Shown here piece after piece: positions 1-7,206 of a stretch of 16,443 nucleotides of DNA; the first letter of the stretch is position 1; each line of letters opens with the position of its first letter. The notes below the pieces were generated by a model. That model searched no databases and had not been told where the DNA came from. It worked only from the letters and a program-made list of their open reading frames with translations. The position numbers and the translations under genes were made by a program. The DNA is from Methanosarcinales archaeon (GTDB taxonomy: Archaea; Halobacteriota; Methanosarcinia; Methanosarcinales; EX4572-44): contig RXIJ01000047.1 of NCBI GenBank assembly GCA_004212095.1, positions 1 through 16,443 on the forward strand, in the 5' to 3' direction.

Positions 1-1
1 G

Positions 2-248
2 TTTACTGAAGAAAACGGGATTGTATTGGTATTTTTGCCCCCATGTTCTCCGGATCTCGAATCCAATTGAATTCATCCGGAAAAGCATCAAGAAAGTCAT
101 TTCACGCGAGTTCATTGTAGATTTAAATCACATGAAATAGATAATCAGTGATAAGTTTCGGAAATATTCATCACAGATCAGCTTTGCGAAGGGGTGGATT
201 GAAAAGTTTATTGATGAGGAATATAAGTTAGAAATATTAGGTTCGTAA
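2..248 (+). pseudogene. IS630-family transposase, C-terminal remnant
   Basis: Translation gives the hallmark LPPCSPDL, then after a one-base shift (extra G near position 49) NPIEFIRKSIKKVISREF. IS630/Tc1-type DDE transposases carry this SPDLNPIE block, whose Glu is the last catalytic acid. A further in-frame TAG interrupts the reading after NHMK (around 139-141). Beyond it the frame continues through KFRKYSSQISFAKGWIEKF to a TAA at 246-248, which lies inside the element's terminal repeat. One frameshift plus one nonsense codon make this inactive. The 5' part lies outside the window. A transposase N-terminus of the same type occurs at 12904, from another copy. The family call rests on the motif and is quite secure. 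Confidence 0.85.
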
Positions 249-253
249 CTATA
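232..253 (-). repeat. IS630 right terminal inverted repeat
   Basis: Read on the minus strand this begins TATAGTTACGAACC. It matches the left-end sequence at 12871-12892 (TATAGTCACGAACC followed by AAACATTT) at about 19 of 22 positions. The outer TA fits the TA target preferred by IS630 elements, which puts the insertion junction at about 252-253. The TIR pairing is seen directly; the exact boundary is inferred. Confidence 0.7.
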
Positions 254-291
254 ACTGGTTTAATTCCTTTCCTTTGAGAAAATAACTTCAT
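253..291 (-). pseudogene. Truncated gene start, possibly AbiJ/HEPN-like
   Basis: On the minus strand an ATG at 291-289 is preceded by a good Shine-Dalgarno (GAGGT, 5-nt spacing). It opens MKLFSQRKGIKPV, and the reading then runs straight into the IS630 terminal repeat. From memory, this opening resembles proteins with an AbiJ-type N-terminal domain and HEPN nuclease region, which often begin with an F-S-x-R-x-G-I-K-P motif. Only 13 codons survive, so the family call is tentative. The rest of 292-507 is AT-rich and holds this gene's presumed promoter and the 3' flank of the HerA-type gene. I see no other gene there. Confidence 0.4.
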
Positions 292-507
292 ATTTTTACC
301 TCGCTGTTTCCTCTGTTTTTTTGCATGGCAGATAACATAATTATATCTAACATCAATGTCGGATATATCCCTCTGGTTGAACTTTAATTATTTTCATACC
401 TCTCTTTTAACCCATCTTCGGTACTAAACTAAAGGGCAATTTTTAATTTAACATTTAAAAACTTTACAGCCTTTGTTTAGGATAGTAGTAACAACCTGTG
501 ATTAAAT

Positions 508-2187
508 CTATTTTGAAGAGCCAAAAATTTTTTTAAATAAACTTTTTTCTTCCACCTTCTCTAATATCTCCATAGCAACATCATCATTCATATGTTTTTG
601 TGGTTCTATTAGCATCTCCGGAACGATGTCTTCTCTGGTTGTTTCTTCATCCACACAATTTCTTTCCAGTACGTCTACTGTGTGTTCATCTGGTGGCGCA
701 TCTTCAATATAGGAAAATCCACGTTCTATTGCTGCTGATGTGCCGCCGTGTTTGCTTTTCCTGACACGCACATCTACTAAAATGGGGCGCTCTATCTTGT
801 TGCTTACAATCATAGCAACTCCTGCTGGCAATCGTTTTATCTCTTCTTCAAGCCCGCTACTCAACCCTTCAAGCCCGCTACTCAATGCTTTCAAGTCATT
901 GGAATTGGTAACTTTCATTATTATCTGGGTGTTACACTGAGAGAGCACATTTTTATCCACCCGCGCTGGACGCTGCGATATGACTAAAAGCCCTAATCCA
1001 AATTTGCGTCCTTCTGAAGCGATGGTTCGAAGAATCTCTGTACTTATCGTTTTGTTAAAGCCTCGTTCAGGGCAGAAGTTGTGTGCCTCTTCTATCACCA
1101 GCATACAGGGCGGTATTTTTCCAAGTTTTCTTGCTTCAAAAAGTTTAGTGCACATCTTTGCAACAATCATGGATTGAATATCCGGGTCTACGCCTTTCAT
1201 ATCAATTATAGAGGCATGTCCCGGTTTTATAAGTTCTTCAAGCCTGGTCGGTTTTTTTGAGAATAGTCCTGTTTCTTTGATACGCTCTATTGCACTGATG
1301 AGATTCCACTTGGATTTGCTTTTATTCTGCCCAAGTTCTAAAATAATATCTTCGACAGAGTAATTACAATCTTCAGCTTTAAGTTTGTTGATGGCTTCAT
1401 ACAGTATAGCAGTCTGGTTATGGGTTTGATCTTCTACAAGCAACTGTGACAGGTCAGATGTGGTAAGATTTGTTTCATTCAATCGGAAAAGCCTGTCAGC
1501 ATCAGGATTTATGCGTTTATCTGCTGGTGTGTACATAGTTACCTGTCGTTCGTACCCTTTTGGAACTATTTTATATTTGTTAAATACTTTTTTATCATCA
1601 TCGTTTGGCTGCTTTAGTGTCAAATACTCGCCGTGTGGATCTATTATTAACATAGGTATACCATTGTCAAGTAGCTCTTCAAGAATTACTGCTGCTGTGT
1701 ATGATTTACCACTCCCGGTCTTGGCAAGAACACTCACATGTTTCTGAACCAGATCATCTCCATTTAGATATACCCGCACTTTTTGCCCGTCAAGAAGCCC
1801 AATATAAATGTCGCCAGTAATAAGTCCAAGAGTGTATGTTATGATTTCTTCATCTGCACGAAATACCTTATTTCCTGGACTGAACGGGGTCTTCGGGGTT
1901 CGAAGCAGTCGATCGGTACCTCGAAAACCTATTACTGATGCTTTAGCGGTAGTTTTTTCATTAATACTCCCGGTGCGTGCACCCTCAGCGGCGTCGATTG
2001 CCTGTTTCAACTGGAAAGTATCACTCATGCGCATCACACCATCTACCTGTGCAAGCGTCCATCCATCGATATCGTGCCACACCTTAATATATTCTCCCTG
2101 TTTCACAACAACGTGTTCGGGCACTGCAAACTCAAAGGTAAAAGACCCGGTGCGCCCATATATTACTCCAATAGAATCCTTAGCCAT
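508..2187 (-). CDS. HerA-family ATPase (DUF87, HAS-barrel)
   Basis: 559-residue P-loop ATPase of the HerA/FtsK superfamily, whose members pump or unwind DNA as hexamers, HerA typically with the nuclease NurA in end resection. Residues 1-140 fit a HAS barrel. Walker A is AKTGSGKS at 155-162, followed by the family's DPHGEY at 183-188. Walker B with catalytic acids is CMLVIEEAH at 361-369. SEGRKFG (391-397) and SQRP (404-407) are the arginine-finger/sensor region. The acidic C-terminus ends in a basic tail. No nurA, mre11 or rad50 lies beside it, so it may be a stand-alone HerA-like translocase and not canonical HerA. A near-exact 21-bp repeat codes for SSGLEGL/SSGLEEE at 436-449. It is divergent from the ferredoxin gene, with a TATA-like box at about 2230. 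The ATG at 2187 has only a weak ribosome binding site. Confidence 0.88.
   Translation of the reverse strand: MAKDSIGVIYGRTGSFTFEFAVPEHVVVKQGEYIKVWHDIDGWTLAQVDGVMRMSDTFQLKQAIDAAEGARTGSINEKTTAKASVIGFRGTDRLLRTPKTPFSPGNKVFRADEEIITYTLGLITGDIYIGLLDGQKVRVYLNGDDLVQKHVSVLAKTGSGKSYTAAVILEELLDNGIPMLIIDPHGEYLTLKQPNDDDKKVFNKYKIVPKGYERQVTMYTPADKRINPDADRLFRLNETNLTTSDLSQLLVEDQTHNQTAILYEAINKLKAEDCNYSVEDIILELGQNKSKSKWNLISAIERIKETGLFSKKPTRLEELIKPGHASIIDMKGVDPDIQSMIVAKMCTKLFEARKLGKIPPCMLVIEEAHNFCPERGFNKTISTEILRTIASEGRKFGLGLLVISQRPARVDKNVLSQCNTQIIMKVTNSNDLKALSSGLEGLSSGLEEEIKRLPAGVAMIVSNKIERPILVDVRVRKSKHGGTSAAIERGFSYIEDAPPDEHTVDVLERNCVDEETTREDIVPEMLIEPQKHMNDDVAMEILEKVEEKSLFKKIFGSSK
847..885. repeat. 21-bp in-frame direct repeat in the HerA-type gene
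   Basis: An identical 18-bp word (TTCAAGCCCGCTACTCAA on the plus strand) occurs at 847-864 and 868-885, a period of 21 bp, giving adjacent heptapeptides SSGLEGL and SSGLEEE. It may be a recent in-frame duplication or a native helical repeat homogenised at DNA level. Comparing the segment length with homologues would decide. Confidence 0.8.
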
Positions 2188-2228
2188 AATATCACTTATA
2201 ATATCTGCTGTAATTTAGTTATGGTGGT

Positions 2229-2239
2229 AATTATAAAGG
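2229..2239 (-). promoter_or_regulatory. TATA box of the HerA-type gene
   Basis: On the minus strand CTTTATAATT lies about 45 bases before the ATG at 2187. Archaeal transcription starts about 25 bases after a TATA box, which leaves a leader of roughly 20 nt. The 2188-2324 spacer also has to carry the divergent ferredoxin promoter; AT-rich AATAATATTTTT at about 2262-2273 is the best candidate for that. Confidence 0.4.
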
Positions 2240-2324
2240 TTTCTATAACGATTCCGGAAGTTGGGTAATAATATTTTTGTAGTATAATGTACATGCATCT
2301 ACATACTTAAGAGATAATATAAAA

Positions 2325-2489
2325 ATGAAGATAACGGATTGTTGTGTCGGTTGTGGGCAGTGTGTGCCCTTTTGCCCGCAGAATACTATAACAGTGTTTG
2401 TTAAAGCAGTGATTAATGATCGGTGCACCCAGTGTCTTTTATGCATTAAATACTGTCCGGTTGGAGCTATCGTGGAGGATCTGGAATGA
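2325..2489 (+). CDS. Two-cluster [4Fe-4S] mini-ferredoxin
   Basis: 54-residue protein, cytoplasmic by composition. It has two classic cluster motifs: C7-x2-C10-x2-C13-x3-C17-P and C34-x2-C37-x2-C40-x3-C44-P. Eight ligands arranged this way bind two [4Fe-4S] clusters that carry low-potential electrons. The stop overlaps the next gene's start as ATGA (2486-2489), so the two are probably translated as a unit and the ferredoxin is the likely electron partner of the downstream flavoprotein. It is almost nothing but the two motifs, with a minimal linker, and is shorter than most clostridial-type ferredoxins. The ATG is the only good start before the first cysteine; its ribosome binding site is weak. 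Confidence 0.88.
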   Translation: MKITDCCVGCGQCVPFCPQNTITVFVKAVINDRCTQCLLCIKYCPVGAIVEDLE

Positions 2490-3766
2490 GGGCATGTGTC
2501 ATCGGGGCAGGTCTTGGCGGGATGCTCACTGCTGCAAAACTTTGCAAGATGGGTTGTGATGTGGAAGTGTTTGAACAGCTGCCATTTATTGGCGGTCGTT
2601 TCACTAACATTGAGTACAGAGGCTATCAGCTTACAACAGGTGCCCTGCACATGATTCCTCATGGCAAGAGTGGCCCTCTTTCAACACTGTTATCTGATGT
2701 TGGTGCTAATGTTGATATAATTCCCTCGTATCCGGCAACTACCATTAGAATTCCGGATGGAGATTCCTTTGAGGATGTACAGTTTGGAAAGCTTGTCTCA
2801 CGGCTTAGTTTTTGGAACAGACTGATGTATAAGCTTCTTATTCTTGAAGCAAGACTGTCGGGAGCTGGTAATAACTATTCATTCAAATACTGGATTTCCC
2901 GCAGACTGCATGATGAAGCTGCACTAAACTTTGCTGATGCATTCTGTGGCTGGGCACTGAGTGTTACAAGTGAACAAATTACAGCGAAAGAAGGGGTAGC
3001 TATTATAAAAAACATCTATAGGCATGGAGGAAGCGGAATTCCAGTTGGCGGGTGTAAAGCGGTGATTGATGCACTTTCGGGGGTAATAAAAAAGTCAAAT
3101 GGAAAGATATATACCAATCACAAAGTCAAAAAAATAATTCTTGAAAACGATGCCATAAAATCTATTTGTGTGAAAAACAAAAATCTTGCCTATGATGTAA
3201 TCATCAGTAATCTTGGGCACATTGAAACTCAAAAATTGATACACACTATTGGTTCTAAAAATCATACTGCTACTAAGGAGTATAAAAATAAGCTTGCATC
3301 GATTGTTCCATCAGCTGGAATAAAGATCAACATCGCCTCTGATACACCACTCATAGATCATACTGGCGTATTGCTAACACCCTACACAAAACGCATTAAT
3401 GGATTAAACCAGGTAACTAACGCTGATCCAACACTTGCACCGCAGGGAAAACACCTGATAATGGCACACATGGCAGTACGAAGCAGCGACCTTGAAAGAG
3501 AGGCACGCATTGGACTTGAAGACCTGAAAACTATTTTACATGGAATAAATTATGAAGTACTTATGGTACAAACATATCACAGCAAATGGCCAGTTAATCG
3601 TTGTATCTCAGGCAGAGATATTGGAAATACTACACCATATAAACATCTCTATGTAGTAGGTGACGGTGCCAAAGGATGTGGTGGTATTGAAGTTGATGGG
3701 ATTGCCATTGGTGTGGAAAACACGGTGAAAGAAATAATGCAACTACAGTCAACTATTTCTGTCTAA
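2486..3766 (+). CDS. FAD-dependent oxidoreductase, phytoene-desaturase-like
   Basis: 426-residue flavoprotein. The N-terminus is a Rossmann FAD-binding fold: VIGAGLGG at residues 5-12, Glu29 ending strand 2 (VEVFEQ) for the ribose, and GGR at about 37-39, typical of the CrtI/amine-oxidase family. The C-terminal FAD-contact block is VVGDGAKGCGGIEVDGIAIG, about 35 residues from the end. Members desaturate, isomerise or saturate isoprenoid chains, or are uncharacterised. Coupling to a ferredoxin suggests reduced ferredoxin, and not NAD(P)H, feeds the flavin. A role in archaeal lipid or quinone-like isoprenoids is plausible but only inferred. Length is somewhat below CrtI (about 490). No other carotenoid gene lies nearby. 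Confidence 0.82.
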   Translation: MRACVIGAGLGGMLTAAKLCKMGCDVEVFEQLPFIGGRFTNIEYRGYQLTTGALHMIPHGKSGPLSTLLSDVGANVDIIPSYPATTIRIPDGDSFEDVQFGKLVSRLSFWNRLMYKLLILEARLSGAGNNYSFKYWISRRLHDEAALNFADAFCGWALSVTSEQITAKEGVAIIKNIYRHGGSGIPVGGCKAVIDALSGVIKKSNGKIYTNHKVKKIILENDAIKSICVKNKNLAYDVIISNLGHIETQKLIHTIGSKNHTATKEYKNKLASIVPSAGIKINIASDTPLIDHTGVLLTPYTKRINGLNQVTNADPTLAPQGKHLIMAHMAVRSSDLEREARIGLEDLKTILHGINYEVLMVQTYHSKWPVNRCISGRDIGNTTPYKHLYVVGDGAKGCGGIEVDGIAIGVENTVKEIMQLQSTISV

Positions 3767-3862
3767 CTGGGGGTTTTATAAAGTTCATAGTGTCGCGATA
3801 ACCTGATTGCGGGAGGCTAAACGAGGTCATCGAGAAACGGGTGTTACTGCTTGGGATTTTGA

Positions 3863-4141
3863 ATGCGAATCAGGTGTATCCGCTTGAGATCTTTTCGGAT
3901 ACTATTACAAAGCGTGCTGCATCGATTGTCCTCTGAAACAGGGAATAATGTCGTCTGCGGGGCTGATTTTATGAAAGTTCCGAGGATGCTACTTGAAGCA
4001 AAGCGTAAATCCTTGTACATGGATATGCCGGTTCCTGTTGGTTGGCATGAAGCTTATGCCAGAGGCAAGGTTGGTACCAATCGTTACTGGAATTTGGCTA
4101 AGAAAATTTATAAAAGCATGAGGCCGGACGATTATAAATGA
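3863..4141 (+). CDS. Small hypothetical protein, possibly 5'-truncated
   Basis: Open frame of 92 codons. The first ~30 residues (Arg/Leu/Ile-rich) look non-native. The part from about NNVVCGADFMKVPRMLLEAK onward looks protein-like, with GWHEAYARGKVGTNRYWNLA near the end. The true start may be the ATG at 3972, which gives a 56-residue protein. Upstream in another frame (about 3840-3945) a Cys-bearing stretch (TAWDFECESG, then after a stop YYYKACCIDCPLKQG) suggests a decayed longer gene or its predecessor. The 3' end overlaps the zinc-ribbon gene by ATGA (4138-4141), which supports real translation of this frame there. I do not recognise the family. Confidence 0.45.
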   Translation: MRIRCIRLRSFRILLQSVLHRLSSETGNNVVCGADFMKVPRMLLEAKRKSLYMDMPVPVGWHEAYARGKVGTNRYWNLAKKIYKSMRPDDYK

Positions 4142-4362
4142 TAACAATAAAATGTGCTAAATGTAAAAGAAAAATTTTTAAATACCAGAAAGTTGGGAAG
4201 GGTAAGGTGTGGCACTGCTGGAATGACCGGATAATTATGGATTACAGCGTTAGAGAAGGAAATGAGGTTAAATGCCAGTGCGGTAGTTTAATTGGTATTG
4301 CTAAAGAAAAATGGATTAAGATGAAACAACACTCTTTTATCTATTCAGGAGTAGTAACATGA
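4138..4362 (+). CDS. Small zinc-ribbon protein
   Basis: 74-residue basic protein with IKCAKCKRKIFKY near the N-terminus and VKCQCGSLIG in the middle. This C-x2-C plus C-x-C-G pairing is typical of a one-zinc ribbon. The end, EKWIKMKQHSF, is Lys-rich. Such proteins usually touch nucleic acid or act as small adaptors; the specific role is unknown. It is ATGA-coupled both to the gene before (4138-4141) and to a third small frame after (4359-4362), a three-gene micro-operon. From memory similar small ribbons occur as hypotheticals in methanogen-like archaea, but I cannot name a family. Confidence 0.7.
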   Translation: MITIKCAKCKRKIFKYQKVGKGKVWHCWNDRIIMDYSVREGNEVKCQCGSLIGIAKEKWIKMKQHSFIYSGVVT

Positions 4363-4532
4363 AAATAGGATTTAAAGTGAAGAAGCTTCAAAATGATAAT
4401 CCGGTTTAACCTTCAAAATCAAATTACAATCATCCAAACACAGGAGAATGGAATACCAATGACTCTACCTCTAACCGACTTGAAACCATAACGGAACGAC
4501 TATTGTCACGACAATTTAATTTTCAGACATAA
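4359..4532 (+). pseudogene. Third small gene of the micro-operon, stop-interrupted
   Basis: An ATG overlapping the previous stop (ATGA) opens MKIGFKVKKLQNDNPV, then TAA at 4407-4409. Reading through it, the same frame stays open for 40 more codons (SNYNHPNTGEWNTNDSTSN, then RLETITERLLSRQF) to a TAA at 4530-4532. The downstream part looks coding-like, so one nonsense mutation in a ~57-codon gene is the simplest reading. UAA is not the pyrrolysine codon (UAG), so programmed readthrough is unlikely. No family recognised. Confidence 0.5.
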
Positions 4533-4543
4533 TATAGTCCATC

Positions 4544-4714
4544 TTTGTGAGTTTCCTAAGCAGCAGGAAGGATGGGAGCGTAATAAACTACACTGTTTTT
4601 GACTCTTAACCAAGCAGATTTGCAAGATTTGTATAAATAGTTACCAAAATATTTTGTAACTGTAAGCTTTGTATAAAGTGCACTTATAAGAGTTGCACAT
4701 GGATATGTTGATCA
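4544..4714 (+). repeat. Long dispersed repeat, copy 1
   Basis: Closely matches 7873-8056. It starts TTTGTGAGTTTCCTAAG, runs through GCGTAATAAACTACACTG, TTTTTGACTCTTAACC and GTATAAATAG, and ends ACATGGATATGTTGATCA. Differences are point changes, a 9-bp duplication (GCAAGATTT) in this copy and an ~18-bp block present only in copy 2. Inside, 4640-4660 is an AT-rich near-palindrome with arms GTTAC/GTAAC. GTATAAATAG looks like a TATA box and an ATG follows at 4699, so the repeat may be a promoter plus start of a once-duplicated gene. The remaining bases of 4533-4849 hold the antitoxin remnant listed next. Confidence 0.85.
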
Positions 4715-4724
4715 CGGATGGGGG

Positions 4725-4848
4725 AAAACGGCAGCTCTTAATGTAGATGAGGAAATTTATGATTCTTATAAAAAAATTCTGTGAAAAAAATTCAATGATT
4801 TTATCAAGAAAGATAGATCAATTTATGAAATTGAAGAAGGATGATTAA
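4725..4848 (+). pseudogene. Decayed ribbon-helix-helix-like antitoxin
   Basis: One frame reads KTAALNVDEEIYDSYKKI. The next frame continues LIKKFCEKNSMILSRKIDQF and then MKLKKDD, ending TAA at 4846-4848. Joined by a one-base correction at about 4765-4780, this resembles short antitoxins with a strand (A-L-N-V-D-E-x-I-Y) followed by a helical SRKIDQFM region. It abuts the XRE-ImmA gene. Alternatively it is just AT-rich spacer. A 33-codon frame (4747-4848) is the only intact piece. Confidence 0.35.
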
Positions 4849-4849
4849 A

Positions 4850-5995
4850 ATGCCAAAAGAATCTTTAACTATGAAAATTGAATCTGAAGTTTTTAAATGG
4901 CTTAAAGATAGTTCTGGTTGGAATAACGAAGAATTGGCTAAGAGATTGAAAACAAGTGTAGAAACTATTAAAAAATTTGAAACAGGAGAAAAAGATCCAT
5001 CTTTAAGACAATTAAGAGAGTTATCAACTATTTTTAAACGACCAATTGCTTCATTTTTTTTATCAAAGCCAAAATTAGAAAAACCAAAACCTAAAGATTA
5101 TAGGTTGATACCAGAAAAAGAAAATCAATTTGATAAAAAAACATTATTAGTTTTGAGAAAATCGAGACATTTACAACAAGTAGCTAAAGAATTATCAATT
5201 AATATCAATTATAAAATTGATTCAAAATTAAAAAGAGGCAAGATTTCAGAAAAACCTGAGATAATTGCTAAATATTACAGAGATTTAGTTCAATTATCTG
5301 AAGAAAAACAAATAAAGTTCAAAAATCCATATGAACTTTTCCATTATTTAAGAGATGTTCTTGAAGAACTAAATATTTATGTTTTTCAATTTTCAATGCC
5401 TGTTGAAGATGCAAGAGGTTTCGTATTTGTTGATGATACTCCTTACATTATTGCAGTTAATACAGCAGATTCAATTGAAGCAAGATTGTTTTCTTTAATG
5501 CATGAATTTGCTCATATTTTACTGGGTGAGTCTGTAATTGATATGCCCGATCCATTTTTATCTTCAAGAAGTCAAATAGTAAAATGGTGTAATGAATTTT
5601 CTGCATCTTTTTTATTGCCAAAAAATCTCGCAATTAAGTTATTTGACTCACATAGAGATAATCTTACTGAAAAATCAACATTAAAAACTCTCTCAAATAG
5701 ATATAAAATAAGTAAAGCAATGTTATTAGTTAATATGAACAGATTAAATTATATTTCTAATAATGATTTAAATACTATTATAAATATTAAACCAAAAGTT
5801 AAGAAAGAAGGGAAAAGCAAGGGTGGAGTGGGGATTCCATCTGATAAAAAAAGATTATCTGAGATGGGTAATAAATTTATTTCACTTGTAGCAAATAATT
5901 TTGATAAAGAAAAAATAACCTATACAGATGCTCTTAATTATTTATCGATAAAATCAAAAAAATTCAATAAATTATTATCACAGGCTAAAAAATGA
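4850..5995 (+). CDS. XRE-family regulator with ImmA/IrrE metallopeptidase domain
   Basis: About 381 residues. Residues ~10-65 form a helix-turn-helix (NEELAKRLKTSVETIKKFE), followed by the RPIASFFL linker usual in this family. The peptidase domain carries HEFAH (218-222), an HExxH zinc site, and NEFSASFLLP (248-257) supplying the third ligand. ImmA/IrrE proteins cleave repressors; paired with DUF4411 PIN proteins they act as antitoxin/regulator. GAAGG at 4835-4839 lies 10 nt before this ATG, whereas the ATG at 4841 would leave 1 nt, so the later start is preferred. The stop overlaps the toxin start as ATGA. The gene is much more AT-rich (AAA, AAT, ATT) than the HerA-type or leu genes, consistent with recent transfer. 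The C-terminal ~80 residues are a lysine-rich extension. Confidence 0.85.
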   Translation: MPKESLTMKIESEVFKWLKDSSGWNNEELAKRLKTSVETIKKFETGEKDPSLRQLRELSTIFKRPIASFFLSKPKLEKPKPKDYRLIPEKENQFDKKTLLVLRKSRHLQQVAKELSININYKIDSKLKRGKISEKPEIIAKYYRDLVQLSEEKQIKFKNPYELFHYLRDVLEELNIYVFQFSMPVEDARGFVFVDDTPYIIAVNTADSIEARLFSLMHEFAHILLGESVIDMPDPFLSSRSQIVKWCNEFSASFLLPKNLAIKLFDSHRDNLTEKSTLKTLSNRYKISKAMLLVNMNRLNYISNNDLNTIINIKPKVKKEGKSKGGVGIPSDKKRLSEMGNKFISLVANNFDKEKITYTDALNYLSIKSKKFNKLLSQAKK

Positions 5996-6484
5996 CTTCC
6001 AACTGTTATATTATAGATACATCTTCATTGGTGCAGCTAAATCGAAATAATCCATTAGATGTGTTTCCCACTATTTGGAAGAAACTGGAAGCCTTGATTA
6101 AAGAGAATAGATTGGTCGCTCCAAAAGAAGTATTGCTTGAGATATCGCAAAATGATGATCAACTAAACAAATGGGCTAAAAATCAGAAAAAAAATGTTTA
6201 AAAATCTTACTCAAAAACAAATAGAAATTGTAAAAAAGATTTTGGATAAATTTCCTTCTTTAATTGATGTAGAGATGAAATATGATGCAGATCCTTGGGT
6301 TATTGCATTAGCTGCCGAGATGGCAAATAGATCTCAAAAAACTTTATTTCAGGTAAAAAGATTAATTGTAACTGAAGAAGCGAGAAGAGGGAATAAAGTA
6401 AGGATACCTCTTGTATCAGATGATTTTTCCATTGAATCTATTGATGTCATTAGTATGTTTAGAATAGAGGGATGGAAATTCTAA
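5992..6484 (+). pseudogene. DUF4411 (PIN-like) toxin split by a frameshift
   Basis: The first half (5992-6201) opens YIIDTSSLVQLNR, then LVAPKEVLLEIS and WAKNQKK. The second half (6194-6484) continues MFKNLTQKQIEIVKKIL, then DADPWVIALAAEM and IPLVSDDFS. Together they make one ~163-residue PIN-type RNase with all four expected acidic sites (Asp, Glu, Asp, Asp) divided between the halves. The break is at a run of eight A at 6187-6194. Seven A would read KKMFKNL in one frame. It is ATGA-coupled to the ImmA/IrrE gene, the usual partner. The choices are real inactivation, ribosomal or polymerase slippage on A8, a sequencing error, or reinitiation at the ATG at 6194. The second half lacks its own ribosome binding site. 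Confidence 0.8.
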
Positions 6485-6665
6485 AACAAAACTCCTCCTT
6501 TCTTAAATAATTTCTGTGAAGCCGACAATCTGTCCGCGGGATGCCCTCTCTCTTTTGTTTTTTTAAAGTAAGTAAAATTTGGGTGTAATGAAACGAAACC
6601 GTTAAATCACTGTTCTGTGTTTGAACGCACGAAAGAATTTAGAGTTCTGGCGCAACACCCGGAGA

Positions 6666-6700
6666 GTTTACAACCCTGTTTTTAGTAAACATATTTAATA
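6666..6700 (+). promoter_or_regulatory. Promoter and possible operator of hicBA
   Basis: A perfect inverted repeat GTTTAC (6666-6671) / GTAAAC (6685-6690) lies immediately before the TATA-like ATATTTAATAA (6690-6700). The start codon is at 6732, so a short leader is expected. HicB proteins repress their own promoters through inverted repeats, which makes this a reasonable operator. The rest of 6485-6731 shows no gene. Confidence 0.45.
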
Positions 6701-6731
6701 AAGAAAAGAAACATTAGGATGGCGATTGGAC

Positions 6732-6971
6732 ATGATAGGAACTAAAAAGATTCATCTCCCTGTTCTTGTGGAGAAGGACGAGGATGGTTTCTTTGTGGTA
6801 GAATGTCCCCTTCTTCAGGGATGCTATACTCAGGGAAAAACACTGGACGAAGCGTTAAAAAACATACATGAAGTGATTGAACTGTGTCTTGAGGAGCAGA
6901 AGGAAGAAATTGTGGAACACCTTGATGCAATCCAAGAGTTCAGTTACCACGTTGTGTCAGCAGAGATATGA
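6732..6971 (+). CDS. hicB: HicB-family antitoxin
   Basis: 79 residues. The core EKDEDGFFVVECPLLQGCYT and the following QGKTLDEALKNIHEVI are the degenerate RNase-H-like fold of HicB, which binds and neutralises HicA. A short C-terminal strand (FSYHVVSAEI) follows; there is no clear added DNA-binding domain, as in the short HicB type. The ATG at 6732 is chosen over an in-frame TTG two codons earlier because the family starts right before the first strand. The stop overlaps hicA as ATGA, the antitoxin-first order common in archaea. Probably autoregulated through the inverted repeat upstream. Confidence 0.9.
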   Translation: MIGTKKIHLPVLVEKDEDGFFVVECPLLQGCYTQGKTLDEALKNIHEVIELCLEEQKEEIVEHLDAIQEFSYHVVSAEI

Positions 6972-7195
6972 GTAAACTGCCCATCATTTCCGGGGAAAAA
7001 GCAGTTAAATGCTTTGAAAATATGGGTTATGTGATAGTAAGACAAAAAGGAAGTCATATTCGTATGCGGCACGGGTCAGACAAAAGTAAGAAGCCACTAA
7101 CGATTCCTAAACATAATGTGCTTGGCAAAGGACTATTAAAAAAATTGGTAAGAGATGCTGAAATAAGTGTTGAGGAGTTTAACAAGTTGTTATGA
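6968..7195 (+). CDS. hicA: HicA-family mRNA interferase toxin
   Basis: 75 residues, full length for HicA. LPIISGEKAVKCFENMGY starts the double-stranded-RNA-binding-like fold. RQKGSHIRMRH (25-35) contains the catalytic His30, followed by PLTIPKHNVLGKGLLKKLVR and the C-terminal helix SVEEFNKLL. HicA cleaves mRNA and tmRNA in the translation machinery. All family landmarks are intact, so this looks like the one complete, active toxin in the window. Translation is coupled to hicB (ATGA), and a hairpin with a T-run follows. Confidence 0.92.
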   Translation: MSKLPIISGEKAVKCFENMGYVIVRQKGSHIRMRHGSDKSKKPLTIPKHNVLGKGLLKKLVRDAEISVEEFNKLL

Positions 7196-7206
7196 TGCCA
7201 ATCAAC

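Noticed and set aside
3785..3945. Alternative frame LLLGILNANQVYPLEIFSDT as a gene
   Set aside because: Short, without a start codon or clear family, and it competes with a Cys-rich reading in another frame; too ambiguous to annotate.
4359..4532. Pyrrolysine or other stop readthrough
   Set aside because: The internal stop is UAA; pyrrolysine uses UAG, and no recoding element is visible.
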